Assembly (NCBI RefSeq): GCF_000208745.1
Contig: NC_030851.1
Span: 23,740,755-23,804,754, forward strand
Source of the DNA: Theobroma cacao
Taxonomy: Eukaryota > Streptophyta > Magnoliopsida > Malvales > Malvaceae
Length of the DNA stretch: 64,000 nucleotides
Direction of reading: 5' to 3'
Shown here piece by piece: positions 22,397 through 33,957 of the stretch (within the stretch, counting starts at the first letter, position 1; the number at the start of each line of letters is the position of its first letter). Below the pieces are notes generated by a model. That model made no database searches. It worked only from the letters and a program-made list of their open reading frames with translations, and was not told where the DNA came from. Position numbers and translations under genes: made by a program.

Positions 22397-24216
22397 GATG
22401 GGTTTGGCTACGGATGGCATGCTCAAAATACACAGCGAACATAAAATTAAAAACTTTATAACTAAACAACAAAACATGCCTCCACCCATGGATCACCTTA
22501 GTGATATTTAACACATAAAAGCACAAAATAAATTATTGTTTAGAAAGTTACCTTGCCATGTAATTTTGTAATCACGATGACACTTTTTGAAGCAATCCTG
22601 TGAACACAACAGGAGCAAAAACCCTAGCCAATCAAGTGTTTGGCCTCCAATGGTAGTACACACGATTGCACTTGAACCTTTAACAAATGAAGGAGTTTTT
22701 AACTATACTTTGTGCTAGCAAAGAGGACAACAATTGTCATTTTCTTCTTTTTACAATCTTAGCCGAACCTTTCTCGAAAATTGCTTCATAAGCAATTTTC
22801 TCTTTCACACAAAGGGAGTGGTGGCAAAGAAAGAAAATGTTTTTCTTTTTCTAACAAAAACTACGTTATCTTCAATTGTGAAAAACTCTCATATGGAAAA
22901 ATAGTTAAAAGGTGACTTACATAGTTAGGTTAAAATAACTTCAATTTTATAATTAAGCCCTCAACATTATAACACATTATAATATTGGGCCTATTATTTA
23001 ATTAAACTCTTTTAATTAAGTCCTTAGAAATTAAAATCAAAATTAATTTCCTTTATATTTTGCAATCAAGGCCTTATAGTTATAACTATTTATAATTATG
23101 CCAAAAACTTAATTAAACTCTTTTAATTAAGTTTATAGAAGTTAATTACCTATCATGTGATTTAAGTCTAACTTAAATCGTCACTCTCCCAATTTAATTC
23201 AAATGCAATCATTGTGTGTGACCCATTAGGTTCCCAACATGTTGGCAATGGAATTGATTAATGACTTAATTGATTAATATAAATTTCAATCAATTAGTTT
23301 ATAATCAATTCCATATACCAAAATTGGCATCTAGCAATACATCATGGCCACCCAATTGTTGGGAGAGTCAAAAGGTTCTTTGACAACCTTTTAGTGTACA
23401 GTCTATCAGTGTAATTCATTCCCTCATCATATATCCCGGAGATGATAAGAGCTTGGTACAGTGTCTACTCTTATTGACCTCCATATTTGTTCCTACAATT
23501 ATAGCATTAGCTTTATAGAGAGTTATGAAACTTTTTTCATAATCTCCATGTCACCTTGGCCAAGGACTTCAATAAGCTAATGTTAACCAAGAACTGATAG
23601 GATATGTCCTCTAAAACACTTGAGGTGATGATTCCTATCTTCACCACTCATAATCTCCATCCTGTTTCGGTATCCTTGGTTAGGCACTCGTAAAGATGAA
23701 ATCAAAGCATAGCACTCCACACATAAGACAACTTGGTGTCTCAAGTCTAGGGAGTATTTACACAACTGAAACATGAGAAGTGTTGCATAGACACTAGAGT
23801 GTATTACCAAATGCATTTCTCATGGCGGGTCATGTTCAGTGAACTTGCACTCCTAGGCAAGCACCTATATCTAGTTCCAATTATCTCTATACTTCAATCT
23901 ATGAGATCGATTACTTACTTCCAAAGTAAGGAACATAGAATATACCAGTCTCTAAGCATCATTGATGTCTAGTCTCAATGATACATTGACTAGGAACATT
24001 TTGAGATTATGCAGGAATCTCATAACTGCAACCCATTATAGTTTCCTTACAAGGCATATTAATCTCATGGACTTCATCCAATTAGACTTATAACTCATTA
24101 TAATTAATGTCTTATTGATGAAGGAAAACCTTTAATCATTCAACATGAATGATACTGTTGCATGCTTGGAATCAAGCCTCAACCAATCCCAATTGGCTGC
24201 AGGGCTCATCCCAACA
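22396..24216 (-). mobile_element. Complete copia-type LTR, minus orientation (about 1.8 kb)
   Basis: On the minus strand it starts TGTTGGGATGAGCCC at 24216 and ends at 22396/22397 with ...CAAACCCATC. The duplication GAAAT follows at 24217-24221 and matches 19981-19985. Only the partial LTR at 19986-20256 flanks the other side. No ORF of note; 23583-23816 is chance reading. The TGTTGGGA start is typical of copia elements, but no copia protein is linked to it here. Confidence 0.7.
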
Positions 24217-24221
24217 GAAAT

Positions 24222-25219
24222 CCCAACTGAAATTGACTTCTTCCTTGACCCAACTTGGCTTAACTTCAAAACCTATAAAAACAACCTTTCAGAGGACTTT
24301 TAAAAAATGAGAACGAAATGCCAAATTAATGGTTAGGAGTTAAGCCACAAAATCATTAAAGCTAAGAAGAATTTGAAGGATTCAAGGAGATTTGGAGATC
24401 AAGAATACAATCCTTGGTTTTTTCTATCTTTTTGTTGTTCTCCTATTCTCTTGTTTTTGTTTTTAATGTTAAAAGTTTATTTAATGATGATGTGTGACTT
24501 GATGGGGAACAAGGTTTTTAATCTAAGATTATGATTAAACTTAATATGTAGTCTAAATTATTTATCTCTTTTTTACTTATGTTTGATAGATTTAAGTTGT
24601 TTATTTTATTTTGTTCTTAATGCTTTTGATGGACTATCCACCAATTAGATTGAATTGGAAACCTAGGTTAAACCTTGACGAATGAGATTTAGGTAGATTT
24701 TGAATAGAATAGCGTATGATCGAATGCACTTAGTTGATTAGGTGGTTTGATTTGCATATAGGGTAGACATACACCTATAAGCCAATGGTAGCCAAAATTA
24801 GAGCACAAACTTAATGAATCTTTCTTCAATACAATTTGCATAGACATATAGTAAATTAATTGAGAGAGGTATTTTTATAAAAAACTTGACAGAGACTTGT
24901 AAATAATTTAGAACTCTAGATTAGCAACTTAATCCATCAAACTAAGTTGAGAAAGAGAGAAAATAATCATATGAAGTATTGAGGGATATCATAATCTTAT
25001 GTCTAATAATCATTGGAAGTAATTTTGCTAATTTATTAGTTTATTAGTTTCAATTTTTCTTTTTAATTTTAATTGCTTAGATAAAATTAAGGTGTGTTAA
25101 TTTTAGTAATTAACAATAAGGATTAATTCAATTCTCTGTGGGATCGATACTTTACTCATCATTATATTATCTTTTCGATACGTATACTTGCATGGGTAGA
25201 AAATTGAAAAACAGCAAGT
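24222..25219 (+). mobile_element. Right part of the family-E LTR
   Basis: Continues 19539-19980 after the GAAAT duplication. It contains CTCTGTGGGATCGATAC near 25133-25150, a block common near the ends of some plant gypsy LTRs. It stops where integrase sequence of the minus-strand gypsy element begins (about 25220). The matching integrase sequence is not found on the left side, so a deletion or rearrangement is likely. Confidence 0.5.
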
Positions 25220-26050
25220 TAAGCACTTAGAGACATACTCAGCCATGTCTTTTTTTAATCCTAGCCACCAATACACAAACTTCAAGTCATGATACATCTT
25301 GGTAGCTTTAGGGTGTATCGCATAGGCTACCACATGCGCCTCTTCCAAAATCTCATTCCTTAGATTATCCATATTCGGAACATAGACTCATGATCTGTAT
25401 CTCATCAAACCATATGTGCCGTACACAAAGTCTCGAGTTCTATCCTCACTCATGCCCCCAAATATTTTTACCAAATATTCATCTTGATCTTAGGCAACTT
25501 TAATTCGATCTAATATCATTGGTCGAACTCTAAAGTGCACCAACATGGCGTTCAAGTGGTTAATCTCCAAATGCACTCCCATATTGCCCAGATCATACAA
25601 ACTCTGCCCTAAAGATTGTCTCACCACAGTCACATTTGCCATACTCCCCATTGACTTTCGACTTAGAGCATCTGTTAACATACTCGTTTTTTCGGAATGG
25701 CAAAATATGGTGCAGTCATAATTTTTCAATAATTCTAGCCACCTACGCTGCCTTGGATTCAGATCTCTCTATTGAAACATATCATTCAAGCTCTTGTGGT
25801 TTGTATATATTTCACTAGTCTCTCCATACAAGTAATGTCTCTAAATCTTTAAGGTAAATACGATCATTGCCATCTTTAGATCGTGCATAGGATAATTCTG
25901 CTCATGCCTCTTTAATTGTCATGAGGTTTATGTTATAACCTTCTCGTGTTGCATTAAGACACAACCTAATCCAACTCGTGATACGTCGCAATACACAGTG
26001 TAGCCTCCAAATCCACATGGCATGCTTAACACAAGTGCAGAAGTGGGGCA
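25220..26050 (-). pseudogene. Ty3/gypsy pol: RNase H and start of integrase
   Basis: Reading down the minus strand from 26050: FGGYTVYCD, then VGLGCVLMQHEK (RNase H, first catalytic Asp in YCD), then HYLYGETSEIYT and HKSLKYI, then MKNYDCTIF and DALSRKSMGSM. The integrase zinc-binding HHCC region follows (HPKATKMYHDL, then SKCLTC at about 25222-25240). It carries frameshifts and stops (ORFs 25490-25729 and 25103-25372). The integrase is cut off by the family-E LTR, and the catalytic DDE core is absent. The upstream pol continues at 30771 after the copia insertion: the frame ending ...LKAYL joins ...TSALVLSMP across the insertion. The lineage resembles plant chromoviruses, but no chromodomain can be seen. 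Confidence 0.85.
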
Positions 26051-26367
26051 TATTAACTTTAAATTATTATAGTTTTGATTATGACAAAGTGATCAAATTT
26101 GCTTGAACATTATTTGAGTGATCCTTGATAAGTTCTTGAACTGATTTAATGCCCATGCATTTGTTCTTACATAGTTACAAGCTTGACTTTTGAAGTTATT
26201 GAACTATATCTATAAGCTTGAATGACTTAGGTGTATGAGTGCTTATGATTCCATTCATTAAAATTTAATTAAAGATCAAAGGAAAATCTAGATGCACTCA
26301 GTTAGGGGGAGTTTTGAATATCTTTTTTAATGATGATAAAAAGAAAAGAGAAGGGAGACTAAGTTAA
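26051..26367 (+). mobile_element. Left part of a copia-like insertion in the gypsy pol
   Basis: Begins TATTAACTTTAAATTATTATAG and aligns with the segment starting TGTTAGCTTTAAAATT at 47739. It contains a GTTAGGGGGAG block near 26300, like the end of SIRE-type internal regions. It continues at 29005 after the solo LTR. The left flank GGGCA (26046-26050) weakly matches AGGTA (30771-30775), which may be a decayed target duplication. Confidence 0.55.
26363..26367. repeat. Target-site duplication GTTAA, left copy
   Basis: GTTAA here and at 29005-29009 flank the LTR 26368-29004 exactly, showing an intact solo-LTR insertion. Confidence 0.9.
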
Positions 26368-26793
26368 TGTCATGACCCAATTTTCGAGCCGTGACTGACG
26401 CATGGACCCAATGGGCATTAGCCCACCAAGCCCAAGCAAGCCTACTTATATAATCTTGCTCATCATTCCATCAACGATTCTTAAAGTCACCTTTCATACT
26501 TCTAATCTATAAGAACCTAATTAATATGCTATAGCAATCAAAACTGCATTTCACATTAACCCAAATAATGTTAACCATTACCACTCATGGTGGCTTACCA
26601 ATCAAAATATACATATATGCTTGAAGGCTTGCATTTTAGTTCTTTACATCACATGTACGTATTTACAAACAAATTGACTCTAGGCCTCTAGTGGGATGAC
26701 CAAGGTGAAGGGACGGCTACTCAATGCCAACATACTTGCCAAAGAGACGAAACTACATGGGCACCTCGGCCTAGGTTCCAACTGTCTCCTAAT

Positions 26794-27749
26794 CTGAAAA
26801 CATGAAGTTGAAAATAGTGAGTACAAACTCAGTGAGTGAACATAAGAAGGGAACAAGCAACGATAAGGAAAGTTGATAATCATGATGCACTTGTTTAAAA
26901 ACAATGCAACTTAGTTCAAGTTCTTATTAAAGTTCCTCCATTTAACCTTGGGTTGTAAAATCATTTAATGATGAAGGAACCATGCTCGGAATGAAATTGA
27001 AAAAAGAGGAAATTTCCAACAATCATCCAAGCAATGCAACATAAACAACATGTTTCTCGCTGCAATAAAATCAATTTGCAAGTCAATGGGAAATTTTCAA
27101 GATTCATCATACCATATAATCATATATTATAATCATGATCTTTTTATTGCATATACATATACTTAAGCATATACTAATTCTATACCACCCCATCTCACCC
27201 AGCCCATGTGCATCCCCCCATATCGTGCACATAGCCGGAGACCCCATCTCACCCAGCTCATGCATCTCCTCACATCGTGCACATACCCGAAGTCATCGTG
27301 TGCATCCCCCTACATCGTGCACATAGTCGGAGTCATCGTGTGCATCCCCCCACATCGTGCACAGTTGATGCCATCGTGTGCATCCCCCCGCATCATGCAC
27401 AGTTAATGCCATCATGTGCATCCCCCCACATCATGCATACGAGCAGTATCACCATCCATCTCCCTCACCACCATCATCATCGGCAAGTGCACACTCACTC
27501 CTAGCATGCACGGTTGCATTTGTCACACAATGGTACCATTTATGACATAGTATATATATATATATATATATATCAACATTATATAGAAACATATGAATTC
27601 ATCACACAATCCATTTCGAAACATAAAAACATTTCACAAGGGCTGGTTCTCATGCAAGTTTTGAAGAAAGAACCAAGTAAAACGTTTTAAGGGATTCACT
27701 CAAACATATATGTGTATATCCCAAAACCTTTTAATGCAAGTTCACTCAC
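26794..27749 (-). other. Predicted LTR intron 2 of family A
   Basis: Donor CG|GTGAGTGAAC at 27749 and acceptor ATGTTTTCAG at 26794 on the minus strand (956 nt). Both edges coincide with the junction at 4534/4535 in the intron-less copy. Confidence 0.8.
27190..27480. repeat. Degenerate tandem repeat around CATCGTGTGCATCCCCCC
   Basis: Six to seven units of about 36-42 bp with CCCCCCACATCGTGCACA and ATCGTGTGCATCC words lie inside intron 2. A TA run follows at about 27548-27572. The overlapping ORFs at 27135-27504 only read through the repeat. Confidence 0.85.
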
Positions 27750-27823
27750 CGATACTTGTTGAACCTTTAATCGACTCTAACTTCCGTAATGGTTCAAATG
27801 GGGCTGAGGGGCCTTGTTGGAAC

Positions 27824-28067
27824 CTATCACGCACAAAAACATCATAGCCAATCCAATCTACATTAATATCATTCCAAAAGTTGTTTCCCAATTCAAGCTT
27901 CAATAGCCCTTCATATCTACCTTCTAATTACCATTTGATTGGCTATTCTGTTTCTCTACTTTAGTAACACTAGAAATAGATAAACAATTTTAGCAAATAA
28001 CACAACTCATAACTCTAATTACTAGCCATCATCAATAACTTAAAACAAATCCTAATTCATCACTCAC
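27824..28067 (-). other. Predicted LTR intron 1 of family A
   Basis: Donor AAG|GTGAGTG at 28067 and acceptor GTGATAG at 27824 on the minus strand (244 nt). It is precisely absent from the copy at 4116-5311. Confidence 0.85.
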
Positions 28068-29004
28068 CTTGGTGGATGGTAATGAAATTTCTTCCTAAGA
28101 GTCCTCAAGCTATCATGAAACCTCTCTTTCTCTCTTTACAAAGTTCAGCTGGTGAGAGAAAGTATTGAAGAAAGACTTTTAAGGGTTTGTTTAAGGTGAA
28201 GGAGTAAAAGAGTATGAAAAACCCTACAACAGGGTGTGTAAAGCACTAAAATTGAGGTTAGTTTGAGAGAGTGATGGAAGCTTGAGAGAAACTTTCATGG
28301 AAGAGGAGAAAAACGTGAGATGGGAAGAGGAAGAAGAAGAAGTTGCTAGAGAAATGTGGAAGCTACTAGAAAAGATGAGATATTTATAGTTAAAGCTTAT
28401 CTAATTTCTCATGCAATTACAATAATGCCATTAACAAGGCCACTTGTCTTCCTTCTTTTCTTGTGCAATCTTTTTACTCTTTTGACACTAGGAAAAGGTC
28501 CAAAATCCTCTAAAAAAGGTCCCTTAAGTAGCCCCTAAAAGTCCTAGCTTCAAAAATCCCCTAAACTTGTTATTTGTGGAAAGTACGGTGGGGGCCGCGG
28601 CTCTCAATTTCCAGCGTCGCGACTCTCAAATGTTTCGTCCAAATCTATTCTTTTGACGTAGTACTTTGACTTAGACAAGGATTTTGACCACATTCCCCCT
28701 AAAACTGGGCAAAATGGTAAACATCAAAGTTGTATCCCTGCCTCTTAGCTTTCTAATGGTATAAAAATCATGTTATTTGGACTTCTGTAGTTGGAGATAT
28801 GCTTGAAAAATCAAAATATATGCAAATAGAGCAAGAACCTAGTATGCACGTTTTTTCACCGATTAAAATTATTTTTTTAATCCTACTCCTATAATGACAT
28901 AAAATAATTATAAGTAACATAAAACTAGCATCATTAGCTCAAATTAAACCTTTAAACATAAGTTCTACCTCGAGTAAAGCATTTATGAAGGTCGAGGTTT
29001 CACA

Positions 29005-29318
29005 GTTAAATAAAATTTGATAGGTCTTCGTGTTTAATTTGTGTGTGTGATGCTTAGTTATGGGTTTGTTGAATATTATGTGCTAGTAATTATGGATATT
29101 CAATATATCTTGCTTAGCTACTATGCATATTGTGTATCTTGTTTAGCTATTGTGGATGCTGTAAATATTTTATTACAAATCTTTAAAGAAAACTAGATGC
29201 ATTAACTAAAGGGGAGCAACTCATTATGCATAAAGATTTGAAGCATTCATATTGAACATAGACATTGCACTCTTAATCTAGGAGTGTTTTGTCATCATAA
29301 AAAATAAGAGAGAGAGAA
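29005..29318 (+). mobile_element. Right part of the copia-like internal region with polypurine tract
   Basis: Starts with the right GTTAA duplication and continues the segment from 26367; 29010-29185 aligns with 48055-48230. CTAAAGGGGAGC near 29205 and GTTTTGTCATCAT near 29287 match in order the end of the SIRE-like internal region at 52571-52720 (minus). The purine tract AAAATAAGAGAGAGAGAA at 29301-29318 directly precedes the LTR. Confidence 0.75.
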
Positions 29319-30770
29319 TGTTGACTCCATGTGCTTTTGATGATAACAAAACATTCCTATTCATTGGTGTCTAATTATATTATCTAAGTGTGCAGGAGAA
29401 AGTTTAAATTCATTAAATATTTGGCATTTGAAAGCAAGTCAAGATGCTTGTTCAGTTGCAAGATGGGTTATTTGGTTAAACAAGAAAAGAAGAAAAAGCT
29501 TTAATGAAGACAGACTAGTCTTAACCGATGAACACAAATCCTTAATCGATTAAAGCAATTATGGGTGCTACACTAAAGACAGACAGAAAGGTCTTAACTA
29601 GTTAACACAAGATTTAATTAGTTAAGCAAGTGCTGGATGCAAAACAAAAGCCTTTTAATTGGTTAAAGGAAAGGAGTTAACTAGTTAAAGGTTAAAGTTA
29701 AAGTGTCAAGAAGTGCCAAAATTCAAATTCAAAATATTGATGACCGTCAAAGGCACCAACCCAAGAGATTTAAAGTTAAAGACTTTTTAATTGGTTGGAG
29801 TCCATTTTAATCAGTTAAGGATGAATGGAGAAAAGCTTCAATTAGTTAAAGGGAGTATTAATCTGTTGAAAGAAGGCTAGCTAAAAACAGTACTTAAAGG
29901 TGCTTGGAACAAAAAGTTGTTAATCAATTAAAGCTATTGTTAATTGGTTAACACAAAGAAACAGATTGCAAGACAGAGAAGACTTAACCAACTAAGAAGT
30001 ATGGTTAACTAGCTAAAAGCTCACTGTCAAAAATATGAATTTAAGCCCAAAAAGATAAAATAACGGTAAAAAATGACTAGTTTTTGTTTCCAATAGCCAA
30101 AAGTGATTTTGCAAGTATTTAAAGCCTCTTCAATAGTCAAAAATGATATAAAGAAGCTATCTAAAGTGATTTTGAAATTAAAAGACGAAAAATCGTCTCT
30201 TTACACTTGTATTTCACTCCTATCCTTTGAAAAGGTGTTTGAGCTTAACTTTATAAATCTTAGATTAGCTAAATGATCATTTATACTTCATTTTTTCTTC
30301 ATTTCTTGTTTACTTAGAGTGTGCGAGGCACTCTTAAGGGTATATCAAGCTTGGGTTGGCTTGGTTGTTATTTTAGGTTCTAACTTAGCCTTAGAAAAGT
30401 TAGTTTTGGGGTTTTGGTTGATCCTAGGAAAAACCATTGTTAAAGGTTGTGGCTAAGCTTGTGAAAAGCTACTGTAAAAGCTTGGTAGAAGCTTAGGATT
30501 TCTATTGATTTTAGTGAATTGGTTTGAAAATCCTTGATTGGGAGATTAAGGTAGTAGATGTAGGTCAATGGGACTGAACCATTATAAATCATTGTGCTTT
30601 GTCTACTTTCTTTTATTTTCTTCTTACTCTTAGCACTTAAATCATTCCTCCAGCAAGCTTTGAACTTTCATTTTCAAATTCCTCTAATAAGCTCTTTACT
30701 TGGAAAAAATTTTCGTGTCATTTCAAAAGTGCTATTTACCTCTCCTCTAGCATGCTCTTTGGGGCCAATA
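29319..30770 (+). mobile_element. 3' LTR of a SIRE-like copia element (1452 bp)
   Basis: Starts TGTTGACTCCATG after a polypurine tract and ends GGGGCCAATA. This parallels the SIRE-like LTR at 51287-52570, which on its own strand starts TGTTGGCTCAA and ends GGGACCAACA. The 5' portion carries the TTAA palindrome array (29515-30020). No ORF of note; 30594-30776 is chance reading. Gypsy pol reading resumes immediately after it. Confidence 0.75.
29515..30020. repeat. Array of TTAAYYRRTTAA palindromes
   Basis: More than ten variants occur in about 500 bp, among them TTAATCGATTAA, TTAACTAGTTAA, TTAATTAGTTAA, TTAATTGGTTAA and TTAATCAGTTAA. Spacing is irregular at 20-60 bp, and the motif is often paired as two variants in one sentence-like unit. 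Confidence 0.85.
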
Positions 30771-31760
30771 AGGTAGGCTTTAAGCCTTTAAAAACTAGCC
30801 TCACAAACATCAAACTAATTGAACTTGAACCCTTTCTGAGTCAATCTTGTCAAAGAGGATGTGATCTTAGAGAAATCTTGTACAAATTGTCTGTAATATC
30901 CGGCTAAGCGTAGAAAAATTTTAACTTTAGTTACAAACGTCGACTTTGGCTAATTCTCTACAGCTTCCATCATATTAGGATCCACTTACACCACTTGTTC
31001 AAACACGACATGTCCCAATAAACTAACCTTACTCAACTAAAACTCACCTTTCAAAAACTTAGTATACAATCGATGCTCTCTCAAGGTCTATAGCACAATT
31101 CTTAAATGTTGTGCATGTTCTTCCAAGCTTTTAGAATACACCAATATGTCGTCTATGAATATGACCACAAATTTATCCTAATACGCCCGAAAGACCTTAT
31201 TCATCAAATCCATAAACATTACAGGTGCATTAATGAGTCCAAACGACATCACTAAAAACTCATAATGTCTATAACGTGTGCGAAATGCTATCTTGGATAC
31301 ATCACATTCTTTTATTCTCGATTGGTGATATCCCCAGTGTAAGTCAATCTTAGAAAAGCACACAACACCTTGCAATTGATCAAACAAATCATCAATCCTC
31401 AAGAGTGGATATTTATTCTTCACTGTGACTTTATTTAATTATTAGTAATCAATACATACCAGAAGGCCAACATCCTTCTTCTTCACGAATAACACTAGAG
31501 CTCCCCAAAGCAAGACAATAGGACGAATAAAACTCTTATCCAATAAGTCCTCTAGTTGCCCCTTATCTCAACTCAACTAGTGCCATTCTATAATGAGGTA
31601 TGGAAATTGGCTGCGTACCTAGAATCAAGTCAATAAAAAATTCAATCTCCCTCTCGGGAGGCAATCTAGGCAATTCATCTGGAAATACATCTAAATGCTC
31701 ACCCACTACCGGTATGAAATCCACACTTTCTTCTTCCATTAAAGCATCTTTTGTCATCGC
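30771..31760 (-). pseudogene. Ty3/gypsy reverse transcriptase, degraded
   Basis: Minus strand: [18 protein letters not shown] and [12 protein letters not shown] (about 31350-31420), [15 protein letters not shown] (about 31190-31235), the catalytic box FIDDILVYSK (about 31135-31165), then LRLAGYYRQF (about 30905-30935) and RLTQKGFKFN (about 30825-30855). The canonical YxDD aspartates are kept (FIDD). The upstream N-terminal part of the domain (31563-31757) contains LPPEREIEFFIDL with a frameshift before the core. Reading passes beyond the copia insertion into RNase H at 26050. The gene is interrupted by stops and cannot make a full protein. Confidence 0.9.
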
Positions 31761-31769
31761 CAGGTATCC

Positions 31770-32235
31770 TTAACCTTCTTGCCTTGGCATTAGACTAGCA
31801 GCTACATCTGATGCAACTCCCACATATATTGGGATACCATGCCCGTATATCACAAATGATGATTCCCTTGGAAATTTAAACTTCACCAATCTATAGTAGC
31901 AGTCTACCTTGGTGAAACAGGATGTTAACCAGTCTATGCCCAAAATCACATCAAAGTCAAAAGTTAGTAGCAATACCAAGCCTGCTAATGTATCATTGTC
32001 CTTAATATGAACCACACAGGATTTATACACATACTCCACCATAAATGTCTCTTCTAAGAGAGGTGTCACAATTAGGGGTTCCTCCATGTTACAACAAAAT
32101 CAATTTAATTTGCGCATAATGTGCGAGGACACAAAGAAATGTGTCAATCTGAGATCAAACTGAACTAATGCATTGGTACCACATATAGGAAGTGTACTTA
32201 TGACCACTGCATTGGAAGTTTGTGCATATTGTGGT
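31770..32235 (-). pseudogene. Ty3/gypsy aspartic protease, degraded
   Basis: ORF 31770-32087 reads VVHIKDNDTLAGLVLL and FDVILGIDWLTSC, the C-terminal half of plant gypsy proteases (the ILGMDWL motif region). Upstream, in another frame, ALVQFDLRLTHFFVS (about 32135-32180) corresponds to the segment that normally holds the catalytic D-S/T-G or DPGATHSF-type motif. Here that motif is altered (FDLRLTH), so the enzyme would be inactive. It lies between the gag zinc knuckle and RT, the usual order. Confidence 0.8.
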
Positions 32236-32236
32236 G

Positions 32237-32961
32237 TCAAAGCAAATACACATGCTTGAACTCCACTTTCATTTCTTGGTTGTGTCGATCTACCATGAGA
32301 TGTGAGGTTACACCCTTACCTTTGTCACCTCTGGCATTCCTCCCAATTTGTGTCATCATAGGCGGGGTAGTCTCCACTTCTCTCACATAACCATGGTCAC
32401 CCTCTAATGTTTGCCTCTGCATTAGGCAATCTCTCATCAAATGCCTGGTTTGACCACATCTGAAACATAATCCCATTGCCTTGTGCCATAGTCCACCATG
32501 CGCCTTATCGCAATAATTACATAAAATATCCTTTTGTCTGAGGCCCAAATTATATGCTCCGCTAGACTGTTCTTTATTAAAGGGTGGGCTAAATGAATCA
32601 TTGTTCCTTGGTGGCCAATACGTAGGAATAGTTCCCTCACAACCTTGATGGCGTATGAATGTGGGACTTCTAGTTGCGTTAAAATCTTTTCAACCCTGAT
32701 GGCTTTTTGTTTGAGCTCTTGGACCTTTACCTCTTTCCATTCTAGATTTCAATCTCTTAGTTTTAATTATTTTTGCTGCGTCCACCATTGTAGCATATAA
32801 GGCAAACCTTTAGGTGGCTAATACTCTAAAAAGTGGCTCAATTAATCCCCGAATGAATTTCTTGATCCTTTTCTGTTCAGTTAAACCAAGTCAAGAGCAT
32901 ATCTTGACAGTTGAGTGAAACGGACATCATACTTTATCACTATCATGTCTGAGGTCTATCT
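32237..32961 (-). pseudogene. Ty3/gypsy gag C-terminal part with CCHC zinc knuckle
   Basis: The minus strand from 32961 continues gag across the solo LTR: SDMIVIKYDVRFTQLSRYA, then after a frameshift KFIRGLIEPLFRVLA and TMVDAAKIIKTKRLKSR. ORF 32237-32548 holds LCFRCGQTRHLMRDC, a perfect C-x2-C-x4-H-x4-C knuckle that binds RNA in gag. A preceding basic, repetitive stretch is typical of this family. The frame is broken several times. Confidence 0.85.
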
Positions 32962-32966
32962 AAGAG
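32962..32966. repeat. Target-site duplication AAGAG, left copy
   Basis: AAGAG here and at 38101-38105 flank the LTR 32967-38100 exactly; gag reading continues across it. Confidence 0.9.
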
Positions 32967-33355
32967 TGTGAGACCTTGACCTTTATAAACTCGTAAAGGG
33001 TAGTATACGCAATATCTTTGATCAGGGGTAATTTCGTCATTTCCTTAGTAAGCCCATAAAAGTAAGTTTTAAACAATATTATGGCCTAAGTAGGCCTAAG
33101 GCATAAATGAATGGTGAAATTAAGGGTAAAATGGAAAGGAAACCAAAATTTTGATGATTTTCACGATAAGGGCAAAATGGTCATTTTTCACCTCGAGTTA
33201 AAATTTTAAGTTTTCATGAACCCGAGCATGTCTAGACCATTATGGACCTTGTCCCAGTGTCAAAAGAGCAAAATGATTGCATAAAAGATTGAAGGAGAAT
33301 AAGCTAAATTGTGGAGGGGTAATTTGGTAATTTAAGTGAAATGGATAAGTTTGGC

Positions 33356-33364
33356 TATAAAATA
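33356..33364 (+). promoter_or_regulatory. LTR TATA box
   Basis: TATAAAATA lies about 390 bp into the LTR. Counterparts are at 61275-61282 (plus) and 57599-57606 (minus). All lie about 300-320 bp upstream of the intron-1 donor, so transcription would start before the introns. Confidence 0.7.
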
Positions 33365-33665
33365 TCTTGAATTTCCAGCAACTTGTCTTCTTCTCCTTCT
33401 TCCCTCTCACATTTCTTTAAAACCTCCATGGAAGCTTGATATGGAGCTTGCATAATTTTTTCTCTCTCTAGCTCTAGTTTTCATACCTTTGAGCCCTTTT
33501 GACTAGAACCCTTGTATTCTTCCACTCTCTCTCCTTAAAACCCTTGAAAAAATCATATTTCCATACTTTCTCTCACTAGCTAGGCATTTTAGAGAGAGAA
33601 AGAGAGAATTACCCTATTTGTGTGGAAGCTATTGGAAGAGAATTTGACTACAAAGGAACCCTAGG

Positions 33666-33882
33666 GTGAGTGATGAACTAAGCTTGATTTTTAGCTGTGA
33701 ATAATGGCTAGTAATTGGGATTATGAGCTGTTTTATTGTTGAGTATGTTCATTACTTTTTTAGTGATTAAGATAGTGAACATAGATAGCAATTTAATGTG
33801 ACAATTGAAAGCTAGCTAAGAGATAGCTTTTAGGGTTCATAGTGTGTGAATTGACCTATTGCTTATGTTAATGTGATGGCAG
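33666..33882 (+). other. Predicted LTR intron 1 of family A
   Basis: Donor CCTAGG|GTGAGTGATG and acceptor GTGATGGCAG|GTTC (217 nt). A branch-site-like TTGAC and TTAAT lie 15-35 nt before the acceptor. Confidence 0.8.
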
Positions 33883-33957
33883 GTTCTAAGGAAGCCTCAT
33901 CATTCCATTTGGACAATTAGGGGAATTAGAGTTAGCGAAAGGCTCAACAATATACAG

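Larger units (their letters stand above)
26368..29004 (-). mobile_element. Solo LTR of family A with two introns (2637 bp)
   Basis: The LTR reads TGTCATGACCC at 26368 to GGTTTCACA at 29004, flanked by GTTAA. On the minus strand it starts TGTGAAACC, has a TATA-like box near 28378-28390, and donors and acceptors for two introns: intron 1 at 27824-28067 (AAG|GTGAGT...GATAG|GTTCC) and intron 2 at 26794-27749 (GTGAGTGAAC...TTTTCAG|ATT). The middle exon is 74 nt. It carries about 220 bp more in its 5' part than the other copies. The ORF at 28356-28538 is chance reading of LTR sequence. Confidence 0.9.

Noticed and set aside
29515..30020. CRISPR-like array of short palindromic repeats
   Set aside because: Repeats are only 12 bp, degenerate and irregularly spaced, lie inside an LTR, and this is plant DNA.
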